A stretch of DNA of 12,415 bases, from assembly GCA_013824385.1 (NCBI GenBank), contig PNNU01000051.1, forward strand, positions 1 through 12,415. The letters are read 5' to 3'. This document shows positions 1 to 6,155 of this stretch, in pieces; positions within the stretch are counted from its first letter, which is position 1, and each line of letters starts with the position of its first letter. Under the pieces are notes generated by a model, which did no database searches, was not told where the DNA came from, and saw only the letters and a program-made list of their open reading frames with translations. This DNA is from Anaerolinea sp. Its GTDB lineage: Bacteria; Chloroflexota; Anaerolineae; Anaerolineales; Anaerolineaceae. Position numbers and translations under genes: made by a program.

Positions 1-1917
1 AACGAGTTTGATCAAGAGATGAAGATGTGCTGGCTGCCAGATGTATTTGGTTACAACGGCAATCTGCCCCAAATATTATTAAAGAGCGGCCTGCCCTATT
101 TCATGACCACAAAGCTATCATGGAACGCACATAATCGCTTTCCATACCGCAGTTTTGTTTGGAATGGCATTGATGGCAGCCAGGTGCTTGTGCACATGCC
201 GCCGGACGACAACTACAACAGCGCAGGCAGCCCTGCCTGCGCCCGCCACGCGGCTGATAATTACACAGAGCTTGAACAGGCACCCGAAGGGCTTCTAGTT
301 TACGGTATCGGCGATGGCGGCGGCGGACCCGGTGAAGCCCATATTGAATTGGTGAAGCGGCAGCGCAGTCTGGAAGGCAGTCCGCGCGTCATACCGGGAA
401 CAGCGATAGATTTCTTCAACAAACTGGATCGATACCGGGACAAATTGCCCACCTACAACGGAGAACTCTACCTTGAAAAACACCAGGGCACTTACACCAC
501 TCAGGCAACCAATAAGGCATATAACCGCCGCTGTGAATATGCGCTGCAAAATCTCGAAGCATTAAGCGCCCTGGCATGGCAAAAAGGACACGCATACCCG
601 CAAGAAAAACTGGACGCCTGGTGGAAAGAGGTATTGCTGTACCAGTTCCACGATATTCTGCCCGGCAGCAGCGTCCAACGCGTATATGAAGAAAGCCGAG
701 CCCGCTACGAGACAATTTTGCATGAAATTGATGATGAACGCGTAGAAGTAATGAACTTCCTGTCTGGCGCAAGCGGTACAACAGCTTTCAATCCCACGAG
801 TTTTGACCGCAAGGAATTTATCCGTAAGGACGGCGCCTGGTTCCATGCCAACCTTGCCCCATACGGCTTTGCACCGCTGCAAGAACTACCGCGGCAAAGT
901 GGACTGAAATTTAGCGCAGACAGCATTGAAAACGAGCACATCCACGTGCGGTTTTCAGATCAAGGTGATATCCTCTCGGCAGTAACCAAAAATGACGGCG
1001 TTGAATTTGCTGAAAGCCGGCTTAACACTTTGCGTCTATACCGCGACAAATGGCTGTTCTACAACGCCTGGGATATCGACTGGAAATACTTTGAGAAGAA
1101 AAACCAGGTACTAAAAGCGTTCCGTCATGAAAGTTACATTGACGGGCCAACGGTGGTGCGCCGCAGCTATTACAAACACGGACGCACGACCTTGACCCAG
1201 GATGTGGTTTTATACACGGACCGCCCCATCATCTATTTTCAAACCAACTGCGATTATCATGAAACTTTTAAAATGCTGAGAGCAGATTTTGACCTCGCGA
1301 TTAAGTCCCCTTACGTAACTTGTGATATTCAACTTGGCAGCATCAAGCGCAGCACGGGTGATGTGACGGACGTTGAAAAAGCACAATTTGAAATTTGTGC
1401 ACACAAATATGTAGACTTATCGGATGAGGTTCATGGGGCATCGCTATTGAACGACTGCAAGTATGGTCATCGTGTCAAAAACAACCGCATCTCTCTCAAC
1501 TTGCTGCGCTCACCGATCTACCCCGATAAAACTGCGGACCGTGGAAACCACAACTTCACCTATGCGCTGTTTTTACATAACGGCGGCTGCGGTACCGAGA
1601 CATTGAAGCACAGTTACACTCTTAACAAGTCGGTATATTTGGCACAGGGGCAAGTGGACGTGGTCTCAATGGCGCAGACCGATACACCAGCGGTCGTTAT
1701 TGAAACAATTAAGCGAGCCCATAAAGGTGATGGAGTTGTAATTCGCTTGTTTGAGAGCCAGGGAGCGCCTGCAGTATGCCGTCTGCAAACCCTCTTTTCA
1801 TCCCAAATAGTCGTAGAAACAGATTTAATGGAAAACGAACTGGGCAATATCAATATCAATATCAATAAATTGGAGTTTACGCCTTTTGAAATTAAAACCA
1901 TCAAATTTAAGGAATAG
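1..1917 (+). CDS. Alpha-mannosidase, glycoside hydrolase family 38 (5' end missing)
   Basis: A zinc-dependent retaining alpha-mannosidase that would release mannose from alpha-mannosides or N-glycan-type oligosaccharides. The frame is open from base 1, so the true start lies outside the window; 638 codons remain, and family members of about 850-1050 residues suggest that 200-400 N-terminal residues are missing. The first visible residues contain WLPDVFG; the Asp (bases 40-42) matches the GH38 catalytic nucleophile in the W-x-x-D-x-FG motif. GDGGGGP follows (about bases 310-330), typical of the class II/cytosolic-type GH38 branch. QFHDILPGSS (about bases 643-672) is the linker-domain motif whose His ligates zinc in characterised members. 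The remaining ~400 residues fit the beta-rich C-terminal GH38 domain. No signal peptide can be judged. No partner gene lies downstream; a hairpin follows in the gap. The C-terminus holds a hexamer repeat coding for alternating Asn-Ile. Family assignment is firm, the exact substrate unknown. Confidence 0.93.
   Translation, partial: NEFDQEMKMCWLPDVFGYNGNLPQILLKSGLPYFMTTKLSWNAHNRFPYRSFVWNGIDGSQVLVHMPPDDNYNSAGSPACARHAADNYTELEQAPEGLLVYGIGDGGGGPGEAHIELVKRQRSLEGSPRVIPGTAIDFFNKLDRYRDKLPTYNGELYLEKHQGTYTTQATNKAYNRRCEYALQNLEALSALAWQKGHAYPQEKLDAWWKEVLLYQFHDILPGSSVQRVYEESRARYETILHEIDDERVEVMNFLSGASGTTAFNPTSFDRKEFIRKDGAWFHANLAPYGFAPLQELPRQSGLKFSADSIENEHIHVRFSDQGDILSAVTKNDGVEFAESRLNTLRLYRDKWLFYNAWDIDWKYFEKKNQVLKAFRHESYIDGPTVVRRSYYKHGRTTLTQDVVLYTDRPIIYFQTNCDYHETFKMLRADFDLAIKSPYVTCDIQLGSIKRSTGDVTDVEKAQFEICAHKYVDLSDEVHGASLLNDCKYGHRVKNNRISLNLLRSPIYPDKTADRGNHNFTYALFLHNGGCGTETLKHSYTLNKSVYLAQGQVDVVSMAQTDTPAVVIETIKRAHKGDGVVIRLFESQGAPAVCRLQTLFSSQIVVETDLMENELGNINININKLEFTPFEIKTIKFKE
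1845..1867 (+). repeat. Short in-frame hexamer tandem repeat (CAATAT, about 3.8 copies)
   Basis: Three perfect copies of CAATAT plus a partial fourth lie near the 3' end of the mannosidase gene and encode NINININ about 15 residues before the stop. Because the unit is six bases, gain or loss of a copy adds or removes two residues without shifting the frame. It may simply be a low-complexity beta-strand. Confidence 0.7.
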
Positions 1918-1989
1918 ATTTCATATTAGTAAGTAATCCGCATCAGAAGACATTATTACGGTAAAGAGTGCGTTGATTGGTACGTCCAA

Positions 1990-2018
1990 GCACGGCACGC
2001 AATATTTTTGTGCCGAGC
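1990..2018 (+). other. Hairpin in the mannosidase 3' region
   Basis: CGGCAC (1993-1998) pairs with GTGCCG (2010-2015), extended by two more GC pairs beyond an A-A mismatch (1990-1991 with 2017-2018). The loop is T-rich. No T-run follows the stem, so it does not look like a standard intrinsic terminator; it may be a transcript-end stabilising structure or part of a small structured RNA with the next hairpin. Function unknown. Confidence 0.4.
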
Positions 2019-2031
2019 AAGAAAAGCCTTG

Positions 2032-2080
2032 AACCTCGAATCCCATCATGGGATGATATATTCGAACTATGAGGTTTTTT
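2032..2080 (+). terminator. Probable intrinsic terminator after the mannosidase gene
   Basis: AACCTC (2032-2037) pairs with GAGGTT (2071-2076). Inside it GAAT (2038-2041) can pair with ATTC (2060-2063), or TCCCA (2041-2045) with TGGGA (2049-2053). The outer stem runs straight into TTTT and more T-rich sequence (2077-2089). The stem is branched and interrupted, so it is less regular than a classic terminator. Its place 115 bases beyond the mannosidase stop fits a transcript end. Confidence 0.5.
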
Positions 2081-2355
2081 ATTATTTTTCAATTATCCCT
2101 GAGTTGGTTTTTTAATTCTGTTCCAGACTGACTCACTTTCACCTGAGAAGGTCACTTCACCACGAAATGACAGTACTTAGACCGGGCGCATTGGTTACAT
2201 GGGATCGTTTCTGTTATGGAAAGACGAGCCACCTCAACATCACTACTATGCCAACCAGGTTGGATACCTCATCACAGGCACCCACTTCAATAACTACAAA
2301 ACGAGTAAGGCTTTTTTTCAACCTTGTAGACTTTTATATCCCTTCAGTTTTACAT

Positions 2356-2364
2356 TGATATAAT
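2356..2364 (+). promoter_or_regulatory. Extended -10 promoter candidate for the hydroxylase operon
   Basis: TGATATAAT matches the extended -10 consensus TGnTATAAT exactly. No good -35 lies 16-18 bases upstream, which is acceptable for extended -10 promoters. Transcription would start near 2371, leaving a leader of about 60 bases before the FAD-subunit gene. The imperfect palindrome CAATGTTTAATATTG (2377-2391), with CAAT/ATTG ends, lies just after the predicted start and could be an operator. This is a pattern match only. Confidence 0.45.
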
Positions 2365-2428
2365 ACTTATACTTTTCAATGTTTAATATTGATCATATAT
2401 AAAAGTAAGTGGATTTTACCAGGAGCAG

Positions 2429-3304
2429 ATGATGTTCAATTGTGAAGTGATTATCCCTAAAACCCGCGCTGAATTGTCTCACATGCTTGTTGAACCCTCT
2501 GCGCGATTCCTTGCGGGCGGAACAGACATCCTTCCTCGTCTAAGGAAGAATGGATCCGCCGAACCGGCCACCCTTATTGATGTAAGTCAGTTTACTGAAT
2601 TGAGTTATTTACGTGAGCGTGATGGTCAAATCGAAATTGGTGCTTTAACTCCTCATTCAAAATTAATCACTTCTCCACTTCTAATTCAAAATACTCATGC
2701 CCTGATTGAAGCTTGTGCAAGCATTGGTTCTATTCAGACCCGCAACCGCGGTACGATTGGAGGCAACTTATGTAATGCATCGCCTGCTGCGGATAGTATG
2801 CCACCCTTATTGTGTTTAGATGCCGTCGTCACACTCGCCAGCCTGTCCTATCAACGTCAGGTATCACTATCAGATTTCATTATCGGTCCAGGTCGAACTT
2901 GCTTGCAGCAGGGGGAGTATCTCGACCACGTCACCTTCGAAATTCCTCGAGAACGTACGGGGTCAAGCTTCATAAAACTTGGCCGCCGTAACGGCATGGC
3001 TATTGCAGTTGTAAGCACCTCGGTTTTGATAAGTCTTGACCAACATGGCAAAATCAAACATGCAAGAGTTGCATTCGGTTCAGTAGCACCAACGCCTGTG
3101 CGCAGCCATCATGCTGAAGCTGGCTTGATCGGTAAGACGCCATCCACACAGCTTTTTGCCGAAGTAGCCCAGGCTATGGTTTCTGATATTAATCCAATTG
3201 ACGATCTTCGTGCCAGTAAGGAATATCGTCTACATAGTGCCGGTGTACTTTTACAGCGGGCTTTGAAGACCGCCTGGCAGCAGGAAGAAATGGATATTCG
3301 ATGA
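2429..3304 (+). CDS. FAD-binding subunit of a xanthine dehydrogenase/CO dehydrogenase-family molybdenum hydroxylase (CoxM/XdhB-like)
   Basis: This 291-residue subunit would carry electrons from the 2Fe-2S clusters to FAD and then to an acceptor. AGGTD at residues 29-33 is the family's first FAD (pyrophosphate) loop, and RNRGTIGGN around 106-113 is the second FAD motif, followed by LCNASPAAD. The last ~110 residues fit the CO_deh_flav_C domain. Length matches the usual 280-300. Two adjacent ATGs start it (2429 and 2432); AGGAG at 2421-2425 is only 3 bases from the first but 6 from the second, so 2432 is the likelier start in the cell. It is the first gene of the operon; its stop overlaps the ATG of the next gene (ATGA). 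Family is firm; substrate cannot be deduced from this subunit. Confidence 0.93.
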   Translation: MMFNCEVIIPKTRAELSHMLVEPSARFLAGGTDILPRLRKNGSAEPATLIDVSQFTELSYLRERDGQIEIGALTPHSKLITSPLLIQNTHALIEACASIGSIQTRNRGTIGGNLCNASPAADSMPPLLCLDAVVTLASLSYQRQVSLSDFIIGPGRTCLQQGEYLDHVTFEIPRERTGSSFIKLGRRNGMAIAVVSTSVLISLDQHGKIKHARVAFGSVAPTPVRSHHAEAGLIGKTPSTQLFAEVAQAMVSDINPIDDLRASKEYRLHSAGVLLQRALKTAWQQEEMDIR

Positions 3305-3783
3305 ACAAACTGACTGTTCATTTCACGCTAAATCAACAATATATCACCCTTGAGACTTTGGCTGCAAGAAGCTTATTAGATGTCTTGCGAGAGGATTTTT
3401 CTCTCACAGGCGCCAAAGATTCCTGCGGGGGTGACGGAGAATGCGGCGCCTGTACTGTATTGCTGGATGGAGAAGCGGTAAATGCCTGCCTGGTATTGAT
3501 CAGTCAGGTAGAAGGACGGCAGGTGCTTACTGTCGAAGGTTTATCTTCTGATGGCATTCTCCATCCCATTCAGAATGCGTTTATTCAGGTCGGTGCAATC
3601 CAATGCGGCTACTGCACACCTGGCATGGTGATGGCAACAAAGGCATTACTTGATCATTCGCCCAATCCAGATGAAAGCCAGATACGTGAAGCGCTGTCTG
3701 GCAACCTCTGCCGCTGCACAGGATACACGAAAATTGTGCAGGCGGTGCAATTTGCAGCCGCGGAGTTACAACATGACAGTTAA
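3301..3783 (+). CDS. 2Fe-2S subunit of the molybdenum hydroxylase (CoxS/XdhC-type small subunit)
   Basis: A 160-residue electron-transfer subunit with two [2Fe-2S] domains. The N-terminal plant-ferredoxin-like domain has cysteines at 42, 48, 51 and 63 (CGGDGECGAC...NAC). The C-terminal four-helix domain has QCGYCTPG at 101-108 and LCRC at 136-139, giving C102, C105, C137, C139 with canonical spacing. The first cluster loop is C-x5-C, one residue longer than the usual C-x4-C of this family. The start overlaps the preceding stop by four bases. AGGAAG at 3282-3287 is 13 bases upstream, too far to be strong, so translation is probably coupled to the FAD subunit. The 3' end overlaps the large-subunit gene by 11 bases. 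It would pass electrons from the molybdenum site to FAD. Confidence 0.94.
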   Translation: MNKLTVHFTLNQQYITLETLAARSLLDVLREDFSLTGAKDSCGGDGECGACTVLLDGEAVNACLVLISQVEGRQVLTVEGLSSDGILHPIQNAFIQVGAIQCGYCTPGMVMATKALLDHSPNPDESQIREALSGNLCRCTGYTKIVQAVQFAAAELQHDS

Positions 3784-6028
3784 AACTTATGTGGTTGGAC
3801 AACCGGAAATTCGGAAAGATGCTGAATCCAAGGCAACCGGAAAAGCACAATACACTGCCGACCTAAAACCAGAGGTCGCGGCCTATGCAGTATTGGTACG
3901 ATCCCCCCATCATCATGCAGAGATTCTGTCAGTTGATAAAACATTGGCATTGCAGCAACCTGGTGTCAAGGCGGTTATTACCGCAGAAGACATTCCGGGA
4001 TTGAAAACATTCGGCCTGATCCCTGATCAACCCGTTCTCGCCATTGGTGAAGTGCGGCACTTAGGTGAACCAGTGGTACTTGTCGTTGCCGAGGATAAAA
4101 CCAGCGCACAATTGGCGGCTTCAAAAGTGACGGTTGAATACAAAAAACTTGCGGCAGTATTTGACCCAATAGAAGCGTTAAACGATTCGTCCCCTCTGGT
4201 ACACCCCGCCGGGAATCTGCTCTCTCAGTTTAATGTTGAATCCGGGGATGCTAATTCAGGTTTTGGAAATGCAGATATCGTCTTTGAAGAAACCTTTACA
4301 ACACAAAGGGTTGCTCCTGCCTATATGGAAATGGAAACTTCACTGGCAAGCTATCAGCCAGATGGAACGATAAGCGTTTGGGTGAGCTCGCAAGAACCCT
4401 TCTTTGATCGGGCACGGATTGCTGCCGCGCTCGACCTGGAAGTGGAGAAAGTGCAGGTACTCAGCACGACCATTGGAGGTGCGTTTGGCGGCAAAGAAGA
4501 TTCAAGCCTCGCAATAATTGCAGCACTCGCCGCCTGGATAACAAAGAGAACCGTGCGTCTGGTTAACAACCGCAAAGAATCCTTCGTGGCTCATCCCAAA
4601 CGCCACCCTGCCATTATTCATCTCAAAATTGGAGCCAGAAATGACGGCACAATTATTGCTCTTGATGGAAGAGTTTGGCTAAACACGGGTGCTTATGCGT
4701 CATACGGACCCGCGGTTGGCAGTTTACTCACTGAAATGGTCACCGGTCCTTATCGAATTCCGAATGTCAACATTGAGACAAAAGTGGTTTACACACATTC
4801 GCCATATTCCGGGGCGATGCGCGGATTTGGCAGTCCGCAGGCGCATTTTGCCATCGAAAGCGCGATGGACATGCTGGCTGAACGCCTGCAAATGGATTCC
4901 GTTGATATTCGCCGCAAAAACATCCTGCGGATGGGAGATATTATGCCAACCCGTGTTCAATTGAATGAAACTGCAATCGGTCTTGAGTCAATTCTTGAGA
5001 AAGCCTCTTCCGCAGCAGAACGTTTACGCAAGATTTCATCCAAACCCGGAAAACGCAGCGGGGTGGGGCTGGCGATGGCAATGCAGAGTATGGGGTTGGG
5101 AAACAAGATTCCCGACAGCTCAAACCATAAACTTGAATGGCTGCCAGATGGCCGGGTATTAATTCATCTGGGAGCACCCGATTTGGGGCAAGGGCTCGCC
5201 ACTGTGGTAGAACAGATCACAGCAGAAGCACTTGGTCTTCCATTTAATCAAGTTATTTCTGCGCCATTTAACACACAATACGTCCGTGACGGTGGAGTAG
5301 TGTGTGCCTCACGCATGACGTACCTTGTCGGAAACGCCATGATCGCAGGAGCGAAGAATCTAATTGAGGAACTGCTTAATACGGCAGCCGATCTTCTCAA
5401 TCAGCCAAAAAACAAGCTCTCCTATGCTTGCGGGAAAATCTCGTTATCTGATGGAAATGCACTTCCGGTAATTGAATTTGCCAGTCGTGCAGCAGAACAG
5501 GGAAAACCCATTCAAGCAGAAGCTTCTGCTTCTTTCCCCTACCCCGAAAACTCAACTCCGCAACATCTTCCCATAGGCATGCCGCATGTAAAATTTTATT
5601 TTTCCGCTCAGGTAGCCCGGGTCGAAGTGGATGCCGAGCTTGGTACCGTGGAAGTGACAGACCTGGTCGCCATCCACGATCCTGGCAAGGTCATTAATAA
5701 ACTCGGTGCTGAAGGTCAAATCGAGGGAGGCGTAGTCATGGGCCTCGGCTATGCGCTATACGAGGAAATGAACCTTAAATCCAATAACCAATGGATTAAC
5801 AGTTTTACTGAATATCTGCTTCCCACCAGTCTGGATGTACCAGCCAACCTTGAGATTCAGATACTTGAAAACCCTGAGTTTGATGGTCCGTATGGTGCCA
5901 GGGGTTTAGCTGAAATATGCACAGTCCCAACTGCACCAGCCATCGCTAACGCAGTATGCAATGCCATCGGCGTGCGGGTTAAGGATCTGCCAATTACTCC
6001 CGAAAAGCTGTATCAAACCAGGTCTTAA
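3773..6028 (+). CDS. Molybdopterin-binding catalytic subunit of the molybdenum hydroxylase (CoxL/XdhA-like)
   Basis: This 751-residue subunit holds the Mo-pterin cofactor and hydroxylates a substrate C-H with oxygen from water. Start chosen at 3773 rather than the more upstream ATG at 3650: MTVKTYVVG begins the family domain, GGAG at 3762-3765 sits 7 bases ahead, and the extra 41 residues would be out-of-frame sequence of the 2Fe-2S gene. Visible motifs: SSQEPF with Q207 (apical Mo contact in the family), GGAFGGKE at 235-242, AMRGFGSPQ with R350, DLGQG at 470-474, DGGVVCASR, and GARGLAEICT with E714 at the place of the catalytic Glu. The residue loop at 348-353 lacks the AYxCSFR signature of true CO dehydrogenase, so CO oxidation is unlikely. 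No Tat signal is present. Substrate (purine, nicotinate, aldehyde or aromatic CoA-like) is undetermined. No maturation genes lie in the window. Confidence 0.94.
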   Translation: MTVKTYVVGQPEIRKDAESKATGKAQYTADLKPEVAAYAVLVRSPHHHAEILSVDKTLALQQPGVKAVITAEDIPGLKTFGLIPDQPVLAIGEVRHLGEPVVLVVAEDKTSAQLAASKVTVEYKKLAAVFDPIEALNDSSPLVHPAGNLLSQFNVESGDANSGFGNADIVFEETFTTQRVAPAYMEMETSLASYQPDGTISVWVSSQEPFFDRARIAAALDLEVEKVQVLSTTIGGAFGGKEDSSLAIIAALAAWITKRTVRLVNNRKESFVAHPKRHPAIIHLKIGARNDGTIIALDGRVWLNTGAYASYGPAVGSLLTEMVTGPYRIPNVNIETKVVYTHSPYSGAMRGFGSPQAHFAIESAMDMLAERLQMDSVDIRRKNILRMGDIMPTRVQLNETAIGLESILEKASSAAERLRKISSKPGKRSGVGLAMAMQSMGLGNKIPDSSNHKLEWLPDGRVLIHLGAPDLGQGLATVVEQITAEALGLPFNQVISAPFNTQYVRDGGVVCASRMTYLVGNAMIAGAKNLIEELLNTAADLLNQPKNKLSYACGKISLSDGNALPVIEFASRAAEQGKPIQAEASASFPYPENSTPQHLPIGMPHVKFYFSAQVARVEVDAELGTVEVTDLVAIHDPGKVINKLGAEGQIEGGVVMGLGYALYEEMNLKSNNQWINSFTEYLLPTSLDVPANLEIQILENPEFDGPYGARGLAEICTVPTAPAIANAVCNAIGVRVKDLPITPEKLYQTRS

Positions 6029-6059
6029 TCACTTGTGATCATTCGCCATTTTAATTAAC

Positions 6060-6090
6060 CAATCCGCTTAATCAAAACTTGAGTGGATTG
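6060..6090 (+). terminator. 12-bp hairpin after the hydroxylase operon, possible weak terminator
   Basis: CAATCCGCTTAA (6060-6071) pairs with TTGAGTGGATTG (6079-6090) over twelve positions, with two G-U wobbles, and a 7-base loop TCAAAAC. The sequence after it is T-rich but broken by A (GATTTATATTT), so termination may be partial. It starts 32 bases beyond the large-subunit stop, as expected for an operon end, and shares its last two bases with the inverted repeat at 6089-6108. Confidence 0.45.
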
Positions 6091-6108
6091 ATTTATATTT
6101 ATAAATCA
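6089..6108. promoter_or_regulatory. Perfect 8-bp inverted repeat upstream of the regulator gene, operator candidate
   Basis: TGATTTAT (6089-6096) and ATAAATCA (6101-6108) are perfect inverted copies separated by ATTT. The 20-bp site lies 48 bases before the regulator's ATG, a plausible place for a dimeric DNA-binding protein. AT-rich palindromes arise easily by chance, and no second good copy was found in the window. Confidence 0.35.
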
Positions 6109-6143
6109 GAAAAACAACTTGGTGGAAAGTCATTTTTATCGGA

Positions 6144-6149
6144 TAAAAT
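6144..6149 (+). promoter_or_regulatory. Possible -10 element giving a leaderless regulator mRNA
   Basis: TAAAAT ends six bases before the ATG at 6156, so transcription would begin at or next to the start codon. TTGGTG (6119-6124) could be a weak -35, but the 19-base spacing is long. The idea is supported by the absence of any Shine-Dalgarno sequence in front of this gene, but remains a weak pattern match. Confidence 0.25.
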
Positions 6150-6155
6150 TACATT

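Larger units (their letters stand above)
1918..2428. other. 511-base intergenic region without a convincing gene
   Basis: This gap separates the mannosidase from the hydroxylase operon. It contains a mismatched hairpin at 1990-2018, a terminator-like nested hairpin at 2032-2080, and an AT-rich promoter segment at about 2340-2405. Two short open frames occur (ATG at 2167, 63 codons; ATG at 2199, 53 codons). Neither has a Shine-Dalgarno sequence or a recognisable domain, and I do not call either as a gene. No tRNA, CRISPR or insertion sequence is visible. Confidence 0.6.

Noticed and set aside
2025..2062. tRNA-like T-arm around CCTCGAATCCC
   Set aside because: The required GGTTCRA is absent and no acceptor or anticodon stem could be drawn.
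2167..2358. 63-codon open frame on the plus strand in the 1918-2428 gap
   Set aside because: No Shine-Dalgarno sequence, composition unlike a real protein, and it overlaps the other doubtful frame and the promoter.
2389..2405. Partial resemblance of TTGATCATATATAAAAG to the 6088-6108 inverted repeat, as a shared operator
   Set aside because: Only AT-rich bases match, with a gap needed; chance similarity is likely.
3650..3772. Extension of the large hydroxylase subunit to an upstream ATG at 3650
   Set aside because: The extra 41 residues are an out-of-frame reading of the 2Fe-2S gene; the ATG at 3773 has a good GGAG seven bases upstream and begins the family domain.
3773..6028. Aerobic carbon monoxide dehydrogenase
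   Set aside because: The gene order M-S-L matches, but the AYxCSFR active-site loop of form I CoxL is missing.
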